DNA from: Tillandsia leiboldiana
Lineage: Eukaryota > Streptophyta > Magnoliopsida > Poales > Bromeliaceae
Assembly (NCBI GenBank): GCA_029204045.2
Contig: CM055076.1
Span: 14,061,902-14,125,901, forward strand
Direction: 5' to 3'
DNA: 64,000 nucleotides
The translations under genes and the position numbers were made by a program. This document shows, in pieces, positions 32,894 to 43,995 of this stretch (positions within the stretch are counted from its first letter, which is position 1; each line of letters begins with the position of its first letter). The notes beneath the pieces were generated by a model. The model was not told the origin of the DNA and made no database searches. It saw only the letters and a list, made by a program, of their open reading frames with translations.

Positions 32894-35360
32894 TGTGAGG
32901 ACCTGGATCCCCACGACGAGATTACTGGTTGATCAGCAGCTCCTGGAGGCCTATGTGGCGTGTCGGTGGCGTTTGTACACCAATTGGACACTAGTGATGG
33001 ACTCGGTGTGTTAAATGGATCACGAGAGTAGTCTGATGACCCCGTCGAATGCTTAGAAGTGGTTTTGCGCGCAATGGATATTAAAATTGGGCTCAGCGCG
33101 AAGTTTGGACAAAAGAACACCTTTCCGGATGCCTTCGGCAATTTTTAGAGTTGGATTTTGGCAAATCGGACACCGGATTTGGATTCAGCGCACGAAAACG
33201 ATGAAAATGGACTACCTACTTGTACTTTTCGGAGCTCGGATAACCCGGCACGAATTTCGAGGCATCTTGTACTGTTCCAGCGGCTAGGGCAGCGCCGGCG
33301 ACGGTGGAGGGCGGCGGCGCGGGCACGGACAGGCACAGGCGCGGCGGCGGGCAGGCGCGGGCAGCGCACAGCGCGCGGGCAGGTGCGCGGGCAGGCGCGC
33401 GGGCACGCGCGCGGGCAGGCGCGCGGGCACGCGGGCAGATGCGCGGTCCACGGGGCCGGCGTGCACCAAGGGCTGGACGCGTGGCGGGCTGTGATAGGTT
33501 GGTTCTGTGCACCGGGACCACGGTGCAGGCGAGGTGCCTTGGGAATCGCGCTTGGCAGGGGCGCCAGGCGGCGCGCCTGCGTGCGCACGTGGGCGCGGCA
33601 GGTGCGCTGACCGGGGCGGCGCCACGTTTCGGCTTCCCGTTGGGCCACGTGTCGTGCGGGGGATGGCCCCGCACGGCTGTTGGCTGTTTTGCAGGCGACG
33701 TGGAGGCCCGTGGGGGATTCGGGCCTGCACAGTGTTGGGCCGGGCCCAACACTATAGCAGCCCGGATTTTCTGGGCGCTCGAAAGTGGGGACACAGCCGT
33801 CATTTCTTCATTTGTTTCTGGGCCTATTTAAGGATCTGAGCTTCTTCTTCTTCCCCTTTTTCCACGTTTCTGAGCTTCAAACCGACTGGAGGCCTTCAGC
33901 AAAGTTGCTCCCCTACATGTTGCGCACCCTCTGGAGGATTTCTAAGGTTTTTGGTGGCACCCGTATCGAGGTTTTCTTTTTTACGGCGCGGCGCGACGCT
34001 CGTCCATTTGTGTTCCCCTTCGTCCCGTTTCGGTGCGCGAGCTCCCCCGGCCTACTCCGACCTCCGTTTTAGGCGATTCTTGCGCCGTTGGATCCGCGAC
34101 AGATAGAGCTACTATCTAGGTATTTTCAGCATTCCCTAGTTTCGTGCTTTTCGAGGAGTTTTTCCATGCTTACTGGTGGTCTTTTGCTGTGAGTGTTTTC
34201 ATGAGGACAGCGGGTTGTTTCGAGGATATCTCCCCGCTCAGGCATCGGATGGAGATGTGCCTATACACTTTTTGCATCTACGCGTCGCAAGGATCATCAC
34301 TGTATTTTTCTTGGATTTTTCCGAGACCTTCCTAGAGGTATACTTTTCCCCTTTTATCTGTGCAAGATTTTACAGTTGTGTGGTTGTATGTTTTTGCGCG
34401 CCTGTACTGTGGAATTTGTAACATGGCCTACGGGGCTCGGAATTGGGCGTGCAGGTACCCGTTTCGAAGGTCTCGACGCGAGGATCGCTGTGATATTTTT
34501 ATTGGATTTTTCTGGGCACTTTCAGCAGGTAAAATAAGCATATCTTTGGGACTGATTTTCAGTGTATTTGTGCGTGGTTAATTTTGGGAATTGAAGTGTA
34601 ACTTTGGACCTTTTGTGGTACCCAGGAAGGTTCGTGAATGTTTTTGGAACACTGCTAGGAGCCGAGGTTGGCGCGACATGTACCGTGGATATGGGTTCAG
34701 AGGATTGTGCGTGCAAGTGGCCACGCTCTTCGCCGACACCAGGTTTGCCTTGGATTGAGCACTTCAGGTGGGTAAGCTTAATTTGGTAACTGTATAAGGT
34801 TTTTATATCATGGTGAATGTAAGTGCACATGTAGGGATATCACCCCTCTATGATTGATAACAGGCATATTTGTTGTACAACCGATATGAGCGAGAGGTAA
34901 GCAAGGAATGGCCAACTTGGGTGAGATTGGTATACCATAGTAGGAATATTTTAGCATGCTTTACTAATATATGTTTCACCCACTTTTATTGTTTCTGAGG
35001 ACAAAGCATGTTTGCATGGACATGTAGTTAGGCCATCTTTTACTGCTGCACTACTTTTGGAACTTGACTTATGAGAAACCATGTTATCCTTTTCTCCTTC
35101 TTTGTTAGTCAGGTGGTCTGTGTTGCTCGGGTTCGAGCAGGGGTTCTGGGTAGTGTAGTCGGGACTTGATGTCTGGGACAGGTTGGATTAGTTGTGGGGC
35201 TTTGCGGCAACCGCGGATATTGGGCGGTTGACCGGATATTTATTTATGCACCAGATTGGGTATCTGATTTCTCTAGTGGACAGAGTTTCCCACTTTGATC
35301 AGAGTCATGATCCAGTCTTGCTTTTGCTACTTATCACACCGGCGCGGATATTGCCCGATG

Positions 35361-35675
35361 ATACTTTACTCGTGTGGGTCGCTCCCCTCGAGTGCCACAC
35401 CGGAGTGTGCGATCGGACGGTTAGAGTGGCTGATCTGTTACTTACTTTTGTTTGCGATCGGACGGTAATAGTTGCCGATCTGTTACTAACTTTGAGTCCT
35501 TGAGACTCCTATCCCTGATACTTTACTCGTGTGGGTCGCTCCCCTCGGGTGCCACTCCGGAGTGTGCGATCGGACCGTTAGAGTGGCCGATCTGTTACTT
35601 ACTTTTGTTTGCGATCTGACGGTAATAGTTGCCGATCTATTACTTACTTTGAGTTCTTGAGACTCCTATCCCTTA
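35361..35675. repeat. Direct repeat, about 155-bp unit, two copies, in L3
   Basis: Both units contain ATACTTTACTCGTGTGGGTC, GCTCCCCTCG, GTGCGATCGGAC and GCCGATCT. The first half also appears once in L5 (near 61940). Confidence 0.8.
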
Positions 35676-35913
35676 TCGGTGTTATGCATTGGCCAGCATA
35701 CCCGATTCGTCAGGCACAGCAGGCAGTACCAATATTTCTGGCATCACTAGATTAGGTTTATTACAGATGTTTACTTTACTGTTACACTCGTGTCAGGGGG
35801 ACGGAGTGGAGTCTAGTAGCCGTGTTTAGACCAGTGCTAATGTTGTTGGGAACCGTTTGGGGATCGACGGTTGTCCCAAGGTCATTGTGAGTTGTTGACC
35901 GTTGTACGAGACG

Positions 35914-36010
35914 CATGGCAGGCATAGCAGGCATGGCAGGCATAGCAGGCATGGCAGGCATAGCAGGCATAGCAGGCATGGCAGGCATAGCAGGCATAGC
36001 AGGCATGGCA
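35914..36010. repeat. 9-bp minisatellite in L3, ending at the L4 start
   Basis: About 11 copies of GGCATGGCA or GGCATAGCA, the reverse complement of the G1 minisatellite. L4 starts (TGTGATGACC) at the last unit. Confidence 0.88.
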
Positions 36011-36142
36011 TGTGATGACCTGGATCTCCGCAGAGCTGTTGCAGTGCTTTGGGTGGCTTCTGGAGGCCTACGGGGTGTGTTGGAGGTGTTTGTGCACAAA
36101 TTGGACACAAGTGTTGGACTTCGGGCTTAAAATGGATCACGT
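36011..36142 (+). mobile_element. L4: giant LTR, first 132 bp (left of Element A)
   Basis: TGTGATGACCTGGATCTCCG to ATGGATCACGT. It resembles the first 130 bp of the G1 LTR read on its own strand. It is interrupted by Element A and resumes at 51116; CACGT is duplicated at 36138-36142 and 51111-51115. Confidence 0.85.
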
Positions 36143-37173
36143 TGTTACGGCATTTTGGTATTGGCATATTTCGTGAGTCAAGTCAGTGAGTTGAGTCGGA
36201 GTCATAAAGGGATCAAATTGTCAATCAGCAATCAAAGACTTAGAGAAGATTCAACAAGAGCTCAAGTTGACACTCAGTGTCTTGAGTCCTGAAGATTGAA
36301 GATGAAGAATTGTGGATCAGTTACATCAATCTCAAGAAGAAAGTATTCAAAAGGTTCAGGTATGTTTAACTAAATAATTGTGGTGATCCGAATACTTTCT
36401 TATAGTGTAGAAACACTTGGATGAATTTTTAATTGCATAAAAATCAAAAACTGGACATGGGACATGTTCAGGATCCGGATCAGACCTTGCAATCCGGATC
36501 CCGAAGGGTACTTGTTCATTTGCAATTTCAATCCGGATCCTAGGCCATTCCGATCCGGATCCCAAACATGGGACTTTGCTGAATTGCGTGAACGATCCGG
36601 ATCGGACCTTGCAATCCGGATCCCGAACCCTTGGTTTTCTGGAATCGTCAATCTCGTTACGACGATCCGTATCGCAGTAAATCCGATCCGGATCGCCGTC
36701 GTGAAAATTCCAGATAGGTAAGTTTTTGATTCTTATCTCTTTCCAAAGGTTTCTAAACTATAAATAGACATTTAGGGTTTCTCAAAAACCGGGGGAGCAC
36801 GACCGATTATTTTATAAAACACTTGAGAGCAACCCTAGAGGCTAGGTTTTTATCGTTCTTCTTTATAGCCTCTTTTAGGTCAATTCGATGGTTCTTTCAA
36901 GAACATATCTTTTGTCGAATTGATCTAATCTTTGCTTAGAGATTTTTCCCATGGATCTTCATTGATAATCTAAGCAAAGGATCACCATCGAAGTTAATAT
37001 TCTTATCGACTGAGTTTGCGTCGTGGATTCGACGTGGCATCGTGGATTCGGTGTGCTAAAGGCGTTTCGTGGATTCGAAACGTGTGCTCGTGGATTCGAG
37101 TGGCGTTCGTGGATTCGAACGTGCGCAGTGGACGTGCAAACGGTGGAGCGCAAGGTCCGAAGAAATTGAAGGA
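36143..37173 (+). mobile_element. Element A 5' LTR, part 1
   Basis: U3 with GATCCGGATC palindromes (36470-36700), TATAAATA at 36759-36766, and five TGGATT-loop hairpins at 37015-37135. Interrupted after AAGGA by Element B. Confidence 0.9.
37015..37135 (+). repeat. Hairpin array with constant TGGATT loop (Element A 5' LTR)
   Basis: Five units with arm pairs GTCG/CGAC, CATCG/CGGTG (one T-G wobble), GTTTCG/CGAAAC, CTCG/CGAG and GTTCG/CGAAC around TGGATT. Equivalent arrays are at 50581-50702 (A 3' LTR), 38047-38165 and 43056-43174 (Element B). Confidence 0.85.
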
Positions 37174-38574
37174 TGTTACGGCATTTTGGTGTTGGCATAT
37201 TTCGTGAGTCAAGTCAGTGAGTTGAGTCGGAGTCTTAAAGGGATTAAATTGTCAATCAGCAATCAAAGACTTAGAGAAGATTCAACAAGAGCTCAAGTTG
37301 ACACTCAGTGTCTTGAGTCTTGAAGATTGAAGTTGAAGAATTGTGGATCAGTTACATCAATCTCAAGAAGAAAGTATTCAAAAGGATCAGGTATGGTTAA
37401 CTAAATAATTTTGGTGATCCGAATACTTTCTTATAGTGTAGAAACACTTGGATGAATTTTTAATTGCATAAAAATCAAAAACTGGACATGGGACATGTTC
37501 AGGATCCGGATCAGACCTTGCAATCCGGATCCCGAAGGGTACTTGTTCATTGGCAATTTCAATCCGGATCCTAGGCCATTCCGATCCGGATCCCGAACAT
37601 GGGACTTTGCTGAATTGCATGAACGATCCGGATCGGACCTTGCAATCCGGATCCCGAACCCTTGTTTTTCTGGAATCGTCAATCTCGTTACGACGATCCG
37701 GATCGCAGTAAATCCGATCCGGATCGCCGTCGTGAAAATTCCAGATAAGGTAAGTTTTTGATTCTTATCTCTTTCCAAAGGTTTCTAAACTATAAATAGA
37801 CATTTAGGGTTTCTCAAAAACGGGGGGAGCACGGCCGATTATTTTATAAAACACTTGAGAGCAACCCTAGAGGCTAGGTTTTTATCGTTCTTCTTTATAG
37901 CCTCTTTTAGGTCAATTCGACGGTTCTTCCAAGATCTATCTTTTGTCGAATTGATCTAATCTTTGCTTAGAGATTTCTTCTACGGTTCCTCAATGAGAAT
38001 CTAAGCAAAGGATCACCATTGAAGTCAATATTCTTATCGACTGAGTTTGCGTCGTGGATTCGACGTGGCATCGTGGATTCGGTGTGCTAAAGGCGTTTCG
38101 TGGATTCGAAACGTGTGCTCGTGGATTCGAGTAGCGTTCGTGGATTCGAACGTGTGCAGTGGACGTGCAAACGGTGGAGCGCAAGGTCCGAAGAAGTTGA
38201 AGGAGGGGTTGAATCCGTGGAGACGGTAATCACCTTGTTATTCTTCTTTTCTTAGGGATTGTTATTGCGTGGATATCCAACCGGTCAGCGCAAGGTCCGA
38301 AGAAGCTGAAGGAGGGGTTGAGTCCGTGGAGTCGGTAATCACCTTGTTATTCTTCTATTCTTAGTGGATTGTTATTGCGTGTTGGTCCCGTGGTTTTTCT
38401 CCTGGATTGGAGTTTCCACGTATATCTCGGTGTGCTGTTTTTTATTTCCGCATTGGTTTTTATTTTGCACTGAGATTTGGTTTTATAAGTATTACACCTA
38501 TTCACCCCCCCTCTAGTTGTTTGATAGTACCTATTTAGATCCGTGTGGATCCTTAACATATATAAAAACCAACA
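37174..38574 (+). mobile_element. Element B 5' LTR
   Basis: 1401 bp, TGTTACGGCATTTTGGTGTT to TATAAAAACCAACA. Palindrome array about 37500-37735, TATAAATA near 37790, hairpin array 38047-38165. A duplicated block near the end (TCAGCGCAAGGTCCGAAGAA and GTTATTGCGTG) is also present in A. Confidence 0.93.
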
Positions 38575-38576
38575 AG

Positions 38577-38588
38577 TGGTATCAGAGC
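38577..38588 (+). promoter_or_regulatory. Primer binding site of Element B
   Basis: TGGTATCAGAGC two bases inside the 5' LTR; initiator-Met tRNA type. Confidence 0.92.
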
Positions 38589-38611
38589 GGGTTTTAGGTT
38601 TATCTGTCATG

Positions 38612-40570
38612 ATGGGTGAAAGTGGTAATATTTATAGACCTCCTCTTTTTGATGGGACTAATTATGCTTATTGGAAAGTGCGGATGAGAGCTTTTCTCAT
38701 CGCAATTGATGAGCGGGTATGGCAATCCGTGGAATACGGTTGGGTGCATCCTGTTGAGGAAGTAGGAAATTCTACTACCCCAAAACCTCGCTCTAGATGA
38801 TCCAAAGAGGAATTTGAAAGATCTTCTTACAATGGGAAAGGTATGAACGCTCTATTTAATTCTCTTTCCTCGACTGAATTTACTCGAATTTCCGCGTGTG
38901 AAACTGCGAAGGAAATTTGGGATATCCTCAAAATTACACATGAGGGTACTAATCTTGTAAAAATTCAAAAGCTCCAGATGCTTACAAGTCAATTTGACTC
39001 TATTCATATGGAAGAGCATGAATTGTTTACAGATTATTACACTAGACTTCAAGATGTAATTAATACATGTGCTAATTTAGGAGAAAAGATCCCGGAGTCG
39101 AAAATTGTAAGAAAGATACTTCGAACTCTTCCGGAACGGTTTAGGGCAAAGGTTACCGCCATTGAAACCGTTAGTCATCCGGATGAGATGAGTGTAGAGG
39201 AATTAGTAGGCGCTTTGCAAACTTATGAAATGACTTTTCCTACTAATCAAGTTTCTTCCAAGTCTTTTTCTAAGCTTACAGGTATTGCATTCAAATCAAC
39301 AAAGGAAGAAGATAGCGAATCGAGTTCCGACGATGAAATCTCTTTTGCCGATTTTGAAGAACAATTGGCGCGGATCACAAAGAAATTTCGTCGGAAGTTT
39401 TGGAAGAATCGAACCGATGGATCTTCATCCACGAAATCATCTAAAGGATCATCGGATTCTAAATCCTCTAAACTCAAAGGAGTTGCAAAACCTTCTAAAG
39501 AAAAAGAAAAAGATGATTTTGAAGGGGAAATCCAATGCTATCGATGCAAAGGCTACGGCCATTTTTCAACGGATTGTCCTTCTAAGAAATCATATAAAAA
39601 GAAGGCTTTGCAAGTGAAAACTTGGGACGATTCTACTTCTAATGAATCGACCTCAAGTAAAGAGAAAAATGTCGTTGCTTTTCATACCTCTAAAATTCCC
39701 TCTTCTAATTTGTGTTTATCATCTTTAGTCACTGACTCTACTCCTTTGATTTTGTATGAAACATCAACAACCGGCGGAGAGTCATCAAGTGAGGGGGAGT
39801 CGGACGAAGAAGAACTCGTTGAGGCATATGAACAACTTCTTACGGAATCAAAGAAGATGGCCAAACATATTAAGAAGTTGAGGAAGCAACGACTTGAAGA
39901 TCAAGACGAGAATCATGCTTTAAAGATAAAACTTCATGATCTCGAGGAGGAACAAGGGCTTTTATTGAATAACAATAAAATCCTCCAAGAAAAGCTAAAC
40001 CAATCGGAGACAAACGCTAAATCATATATGGACAAGATTGGTTTTCTAGAAAAACAGTTTGAGGAGATTCATGTCACCAACCAAGTGTTGACCAAGCAAG
40101 TTCATGAACTCAAATTCGACATACAAAGGCTTTCAACCGGTTCCAAGAAACTAGATTGTATGTCCGGATTAGGTCAAACAAGCAAGGTTGGTTTGGGATT
40201 TAAAAAGAACCAAACTGTGAAGGCTTCAAGTTCCACAACTAAATTGAAAGGAAGAACTTGTCACCTATGTGGACTTGAAGGACGTTTGGTGAAGAATTGC
40301 CCGAAAAAGAGAAAGAAGAGTCCTTCGGCAACTTCATCTACGGAGCGAACTCAACGGAATCAAAAGACACATCAAGTCAAAGGAGTTCACTCAACCCACC
40401 AAAGGTCCGAGCCACAACATCAATCATACAAGTGGATCATTGCGAGGCAAAGACCTAAGGTGGATCAACAGTCAAAGCGGACAACCCCCGGCCACAACGA
40501 ATCAAGACAACCCAAAATCCAGCGATTTTGGATTCGGAAAGGTGATATCTTTCCTTGTCTTAAGTTTTAA
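38612..40570 (+). pseudogene. gag: Element B Gag, one in-frame stop
   Basis: Equivalent to the 652-residue Gag of Element A and of the same length. The frame opens at tandem ATGs (38609 and 38612; MGESGNIYRPPLFDGTNYAY). A TGA at 38798-38800 replaces the Trp codon of A (RSRWSKEE). The rest is open: UBN2-type core, first knuckle CYRCKGYGHFSTDC, acid/Ser-rich stretch, coiled coil, then a second knuckle CHLCGLEGRLVKNC in which the zinc-binding His is Arg (His in A). It ends RFWIRKGDIFPCLKF. The early stop and knuckle change suggest this copy's Gag is not functional. Confidence 0.9.
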
Positions 40571-42170
40571 ATTGCTTTTGACTGTATGTAATGCTTTGAT
40601 TGGTTTTCCTTTCATATTTTTCTGAATCTTTGCATTACATGTTTTTCAATGCTCTTTGTTTTTATACTTTGTTTTTGAACAAAAGGGTTTTTAATGAACA
40701 AGTGCATTGAATAAAAAGGGCTTCACGTTCATTCACTCCAAATTAATTTTATATGGATTATCAACTTTACTCCATAATCATAATCTTGAAGATACTTCAT
40801 TATAGGAGTTTTTGATATTATAAGCATCAAATTTTAGAAATCATGTGTGATCTTTAGATGCTTAATCTATCTCGGTTGTGTGAATTCATTGTGATAAATG
40901 TGAGACAACCGATAGGCTAAGATTTGGGATTTAATTCTTTCACGTAAGAGATTGCATTCTTACGAGGGTAAATAAATGAATTGTAAAAGATGTGGAAAGA
41001 GTTACATCCGAAAGGAGTGTGAAAACTACCACCACATGTAGGAAAGAGCTGCCACCCCGGTCGTCCGGTTTGTGTGTGAAGCTACCACATGTTATGGATG
41101 CTTGAAATTTTTTTTTTTTAAAAAAAATTTTTAATTTTTAGTTGAAGCATTTGGAGATTCATATGCAAAGTTCTTATTTTGAACAATCTCCTGGTTGGTA
41201 TAAGGTGGGATAGTTAAAAAGATGCTCAAAGAGCCACCCTTAGGTAATTTAGTGCTTATCTCAATTTGAAAGGGTAGAATTCAAAATTGATGTCATTTGG
41301 AAAATCTCCGTAAGTCATCTTTGTAAATCCGTTACATCTTGATAGAGTTTGGATCTCAAGATTATTTTTGATGACTTGTGTTTGATGAATATAACATGAA
41401 AAACTGTTTATAATGTTTTATCTTTGTTTTTCATGATTTAGGAGTAAATCTTTTTAATTTTGTAAAATTAATTGGATTGAATGGCATCTGTGTGATCTCA
41501 TAATATTTCAAAGCACTTAAATTGTTTTCTTGATGGAACACAAATCGGTATTTGAAAAGATTCCAAAATCTGGATTTGTTTCAAGAAATTATTTGATTTT
41601 TGCTTTCTGGTACCGGTACGCAATCTGCATTTTTGTTATATACCGGAACTGAGCTTTTATCTCTCTTTCTCTATGAACTAATGTTGTTAGATTTCCTTTT
41701 GTCTTTTAATTTCACTGTTTGACAATTTGTGACAAAAAGGGGAAGAAGAGAAATGACGGAGATGAGATCATCGAGAGGAGATAGGACAAACAAGAAAGGG
41801 GGAGAACATGGAGAACATGGAGAACATGTTAGAGATGCTCAAGATAGGGGGAGATAAAGAAAAGATTGAAAGAGCCGAAAAACAAAAGAACCAAAAGGAC
41901 GAATCAAATGTAGGATTTTAATTTCTAACGACTAACGTTTGATTTTGTTTGGAGTTTTGTTTTGCAGGAATTACATCACTTTAAGACTCCAAGTCCTAAG
42001 TCATAGAGTATGTTCTAGGACTGTTTGGTTCAAATGTAATTTTGTATTTATTGGATCTTTCACGCAAAGAAAATCAATGTTTTGGTGATAACATTGAATT
42101 TCGATTTTTTGGTTTAAGATGAGTGACTTGAGCGCTTTTATGTATTTTTGGGTTTTGTCACGAAATTGCC
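40571..42170 (+). other. Element B non-coding region with relic of the env-position cassette
   Basis: No ORF. At 40985-41245 is the conserved CTACCAC block. Around 41610-41640 are a GGTACCGGTACG palindrome and a CT-rich leader-like stretch matching the region before the env-position ORF of A. At about 41715 the sequence switches to the GTTTGACAATTTGTGACAAA context that in A lies after that ORF. The ORF and intron have been lost. At 41735-41880 is a cluster of purine tracts (AAGGGGAAG, AAAGGGGGAGAAC, ATAGGGGGAGAT). Confidence 0.75.
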
Positions 42171-42182
42171 AAAGGGGGAGAT
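42171..42182 (+). promoter_or_regulatory. Polypurine tract of Element B
   Basis: AAAGGGGGAGAT directly before the 3' LTR; identical to Copia-1 and A. Confidence 0.9.
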
Positions 42183-43583
42183 TGTTACGGCATTTTGGTG
42201 TTGGCATATTTCGTGAGTCAAGTCAGTGAGTTGAGTCGGAGTCTTAAAGGGATTAAATTGTCAATCAGCAATCAAAGACTTAGAGACGATTCAACAAGAG
42301 CTCAAGTTGACACTCAGTGTCTTGAGTCTTGAAGATTGAAGTTGAAGAATTGTGGATCAGTTACATCAATCTCAAGAAGAAAGTATTCAAAAGGATCAGG
42401 TATGGTTAACTAAATAATTTTGGTGATCCGAATACTTTCTTATAGTGTAGAAACACTTGGATGAATTTTTAATTGCATAAAAATCAAAAACTGGACATGG
42501 GACATGTTCAGGATCCGGATCAGACCTTGCAATCCGGATCCCGAAGGGTACTTGTTCATTGGCAATTTCAATCCGGATCCTAGGCCATTCCGATCCGGAT
42601 CCCGAACATGGGACTTTGCTGAATTGCATGAACGATCCGGATCGGACCTTGCAATCCGGATCCCGAACCCTTGTTTTTCTGGAATCGTCAATCTCGTTAC
42701 GACGATCCGGATCGCAGTAAATCCGATCCGGATCGCCGTCGTGAAAATTCCAGATAAGGTAAGTTTTTGATTCTTATCTCTTTCCAAAGGTTTCTAAACT
42801 ATAAATAGACATTTAGGGTTTCTCAAAAACGGGGGGAGCACGGCCGATTATTTTATAAAACACTTGAGAGCAACCCTAGAGGCTAGGTTTTTATCGTTCT
42901 TCTTTATAGCCTCTTTTAGGTCAATTCGACGGTTCTTCCAAGATCTATCTTTTGTCGAATTGATCTAATCTTTGCTTAGAGATTTCTTCTACGGTTCCTC
43001 AATGAGAATCTAAGCAAAAGATCACCATTGAAGTCAATATTCTTATCGACTGAGTTTGCGTCGTGGATTCGACGTGGCATCGTGGATTCGGTGTGCTAAA
43101 GGCGTTTCGTGGATTCGAAACGTGTGCTCGTGGATTCGAGTGGCGTTCGTGGATTCGAACGTGTGCAGTGGACGTGCAAACGGTGGAGCGCAAGGTCCGA
43201 AGAAGTTGAAGGAGGGGTTGAATCCGTGGAGACGGTAATCACCTTGTTATTCTTCTTTTCTTAGGGATTGTTATTGCGTGGATATCCAACCGGTCAGCGC
43301 AAGGTCCGAAGAAGCTGAAGGAGGGGTTGAGTCCGTGGAGTCGGTAATCACCTTGTTATTTTTCTATTCTTAGTGGATTGTTATTGCGTGTTGGTCCCGT
43401 GGTTTTTCTCCTGGATTGGAGTTTCCACGTATATCTCGGTGTGCTGTTTTTTATTTCCGCATTGGTTTTTATTTTGCACTGAGATTTGGTTTTATAAGTA
43501 TTACACCTATTCACCCCCCCTCTAGTTGTTTGATAGTACCTATTTAGATCCGTGTGGATCCTTAACATATATAAAAACCAACA
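42183..43583 (+). mobile_element. Element B 3' LTR
   Basis: 1401 bp, matching 37174-38574 except for a few bases (for example near 42286, 43019, 43142 and 43361). Hairpin array 43056-43174. Followed by AAGGA and the rest of the A LTR. Confidence 0.93.
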
Positions 43584-43588
43584 AAGGA

Positions 43589-43958
43589 GGGGTTAAATCC
43601 GTGGAGACGGTAATCACCTTGTTATTCTTCCTTTCTTCGGGGATTGTTATTGCGTGGACATCCAACCGGTCAGCGCAAGGTCCGAAGAAGCTGAAGGAGG
43701 GGTTGAGTCCGTGGAGTCGGTAATCACCTTGTTATTCTTCTATTCTTAGTGGATTGTTATTGCGTGTTGGTCCCGTGGTTTTTCTCCTGGATTGGAGTTT
43801 CCACGTAAATCTCGGTGTGCTGTTTTTATTTTCCGCATTGGTTTTTATTTTGCACTGAGATTGAGTTTTTAAGTATTACACCTATTCACCCCCCCCTCTA
43901 GTTGTTTGATAGTACCTATTTAGATCCTTGTGGATCCTTAATATTATAAAAACCTACA
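43589..43958 (+). mobile_element. Element A 5' LTR, part 2
   Basis: Resumes with GGGGTTAAATCCGTGG, which continues 37173 exactly as in the intact 3' LTR of A (near 50740). Ends AAAACCTACA at 43958. Confidence 0.92.
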
Positions 43959-43960
43959 AT

Positions 43961-43972
43961 TGGTATCAGAGA
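43961..43972 (+). promoter_or_regulatory. Primer binding site of Element A
   Basis: TGGTATCAGAGA, two bases after the LTR; the last base differs from Element B. Confidence 0.88.
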
Positions 43973-43995
43973 GGGTTTTAGGTTTATCTATCATG

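Larger units (their letters stand above)
32894..36010 (+). mobile_element. L3: giant Ty3/gypsy-type LTR, about 3.1 kb, truncated
   Basis: Starts TGTGAGGACCTGGATC. GC-rich U3 to about 33760 (CACGTG near 33587 and 33644), TATTTAAG near 33825, then leader with TTTTACGGCGCGGCGCGACG (about 33977), repeated GACGCGAGGATCGC and GTATTTTTCTTGGATTTTT motifs, and a roughly 155-bp direct repeat (35361-35675). It ends inside the 9-bp minisatellite, where L4 begins. It aligns well with G1 LTR landmarks, read in the opposite direction. Confidence 0.7.
37174..43583 (+). mobile_element. Element B: gag-only copia-type element (TR-GAG type), 6.4 kb
   Basis: Two 1401-bp LTRs (37174-38574 and 42183-43583), perfect AAGGA duplication (37169-37173 and 43584-43588), primer site, gag, a non-coding 1.6 kb, polypurine tract. 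I noticed about four differences between the LTRs, so it is very young. It matches the described class of terminal-repeat retrotransposons that keep only GAG. It lies in the 5' LTR of its close relative A. Confidence 0.93.

Noticed and set aside
30943..36142. Host gene promoters suggested by TATAAATA, CCAAT and G-box motifs
   Set aside because: The same ordered motifs occur in several LTR copies with defined ends, so they belong to LTR U3 regions.
36464..36721. Short ORFs with RIRIRP...NPDPE repeats, recurring at 37495, 42504, 50030 and 10006
   Set aside because: They are translations of the GATCCGGATC palindrome array in U3.
43960..43995. Upstream gag start MVSERVLGLS in A, and its parallel in B
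   Set aside because: The codons overlap the primer binding site, and the homologous Gag of Copia-1 begins at the position of the later ATG.
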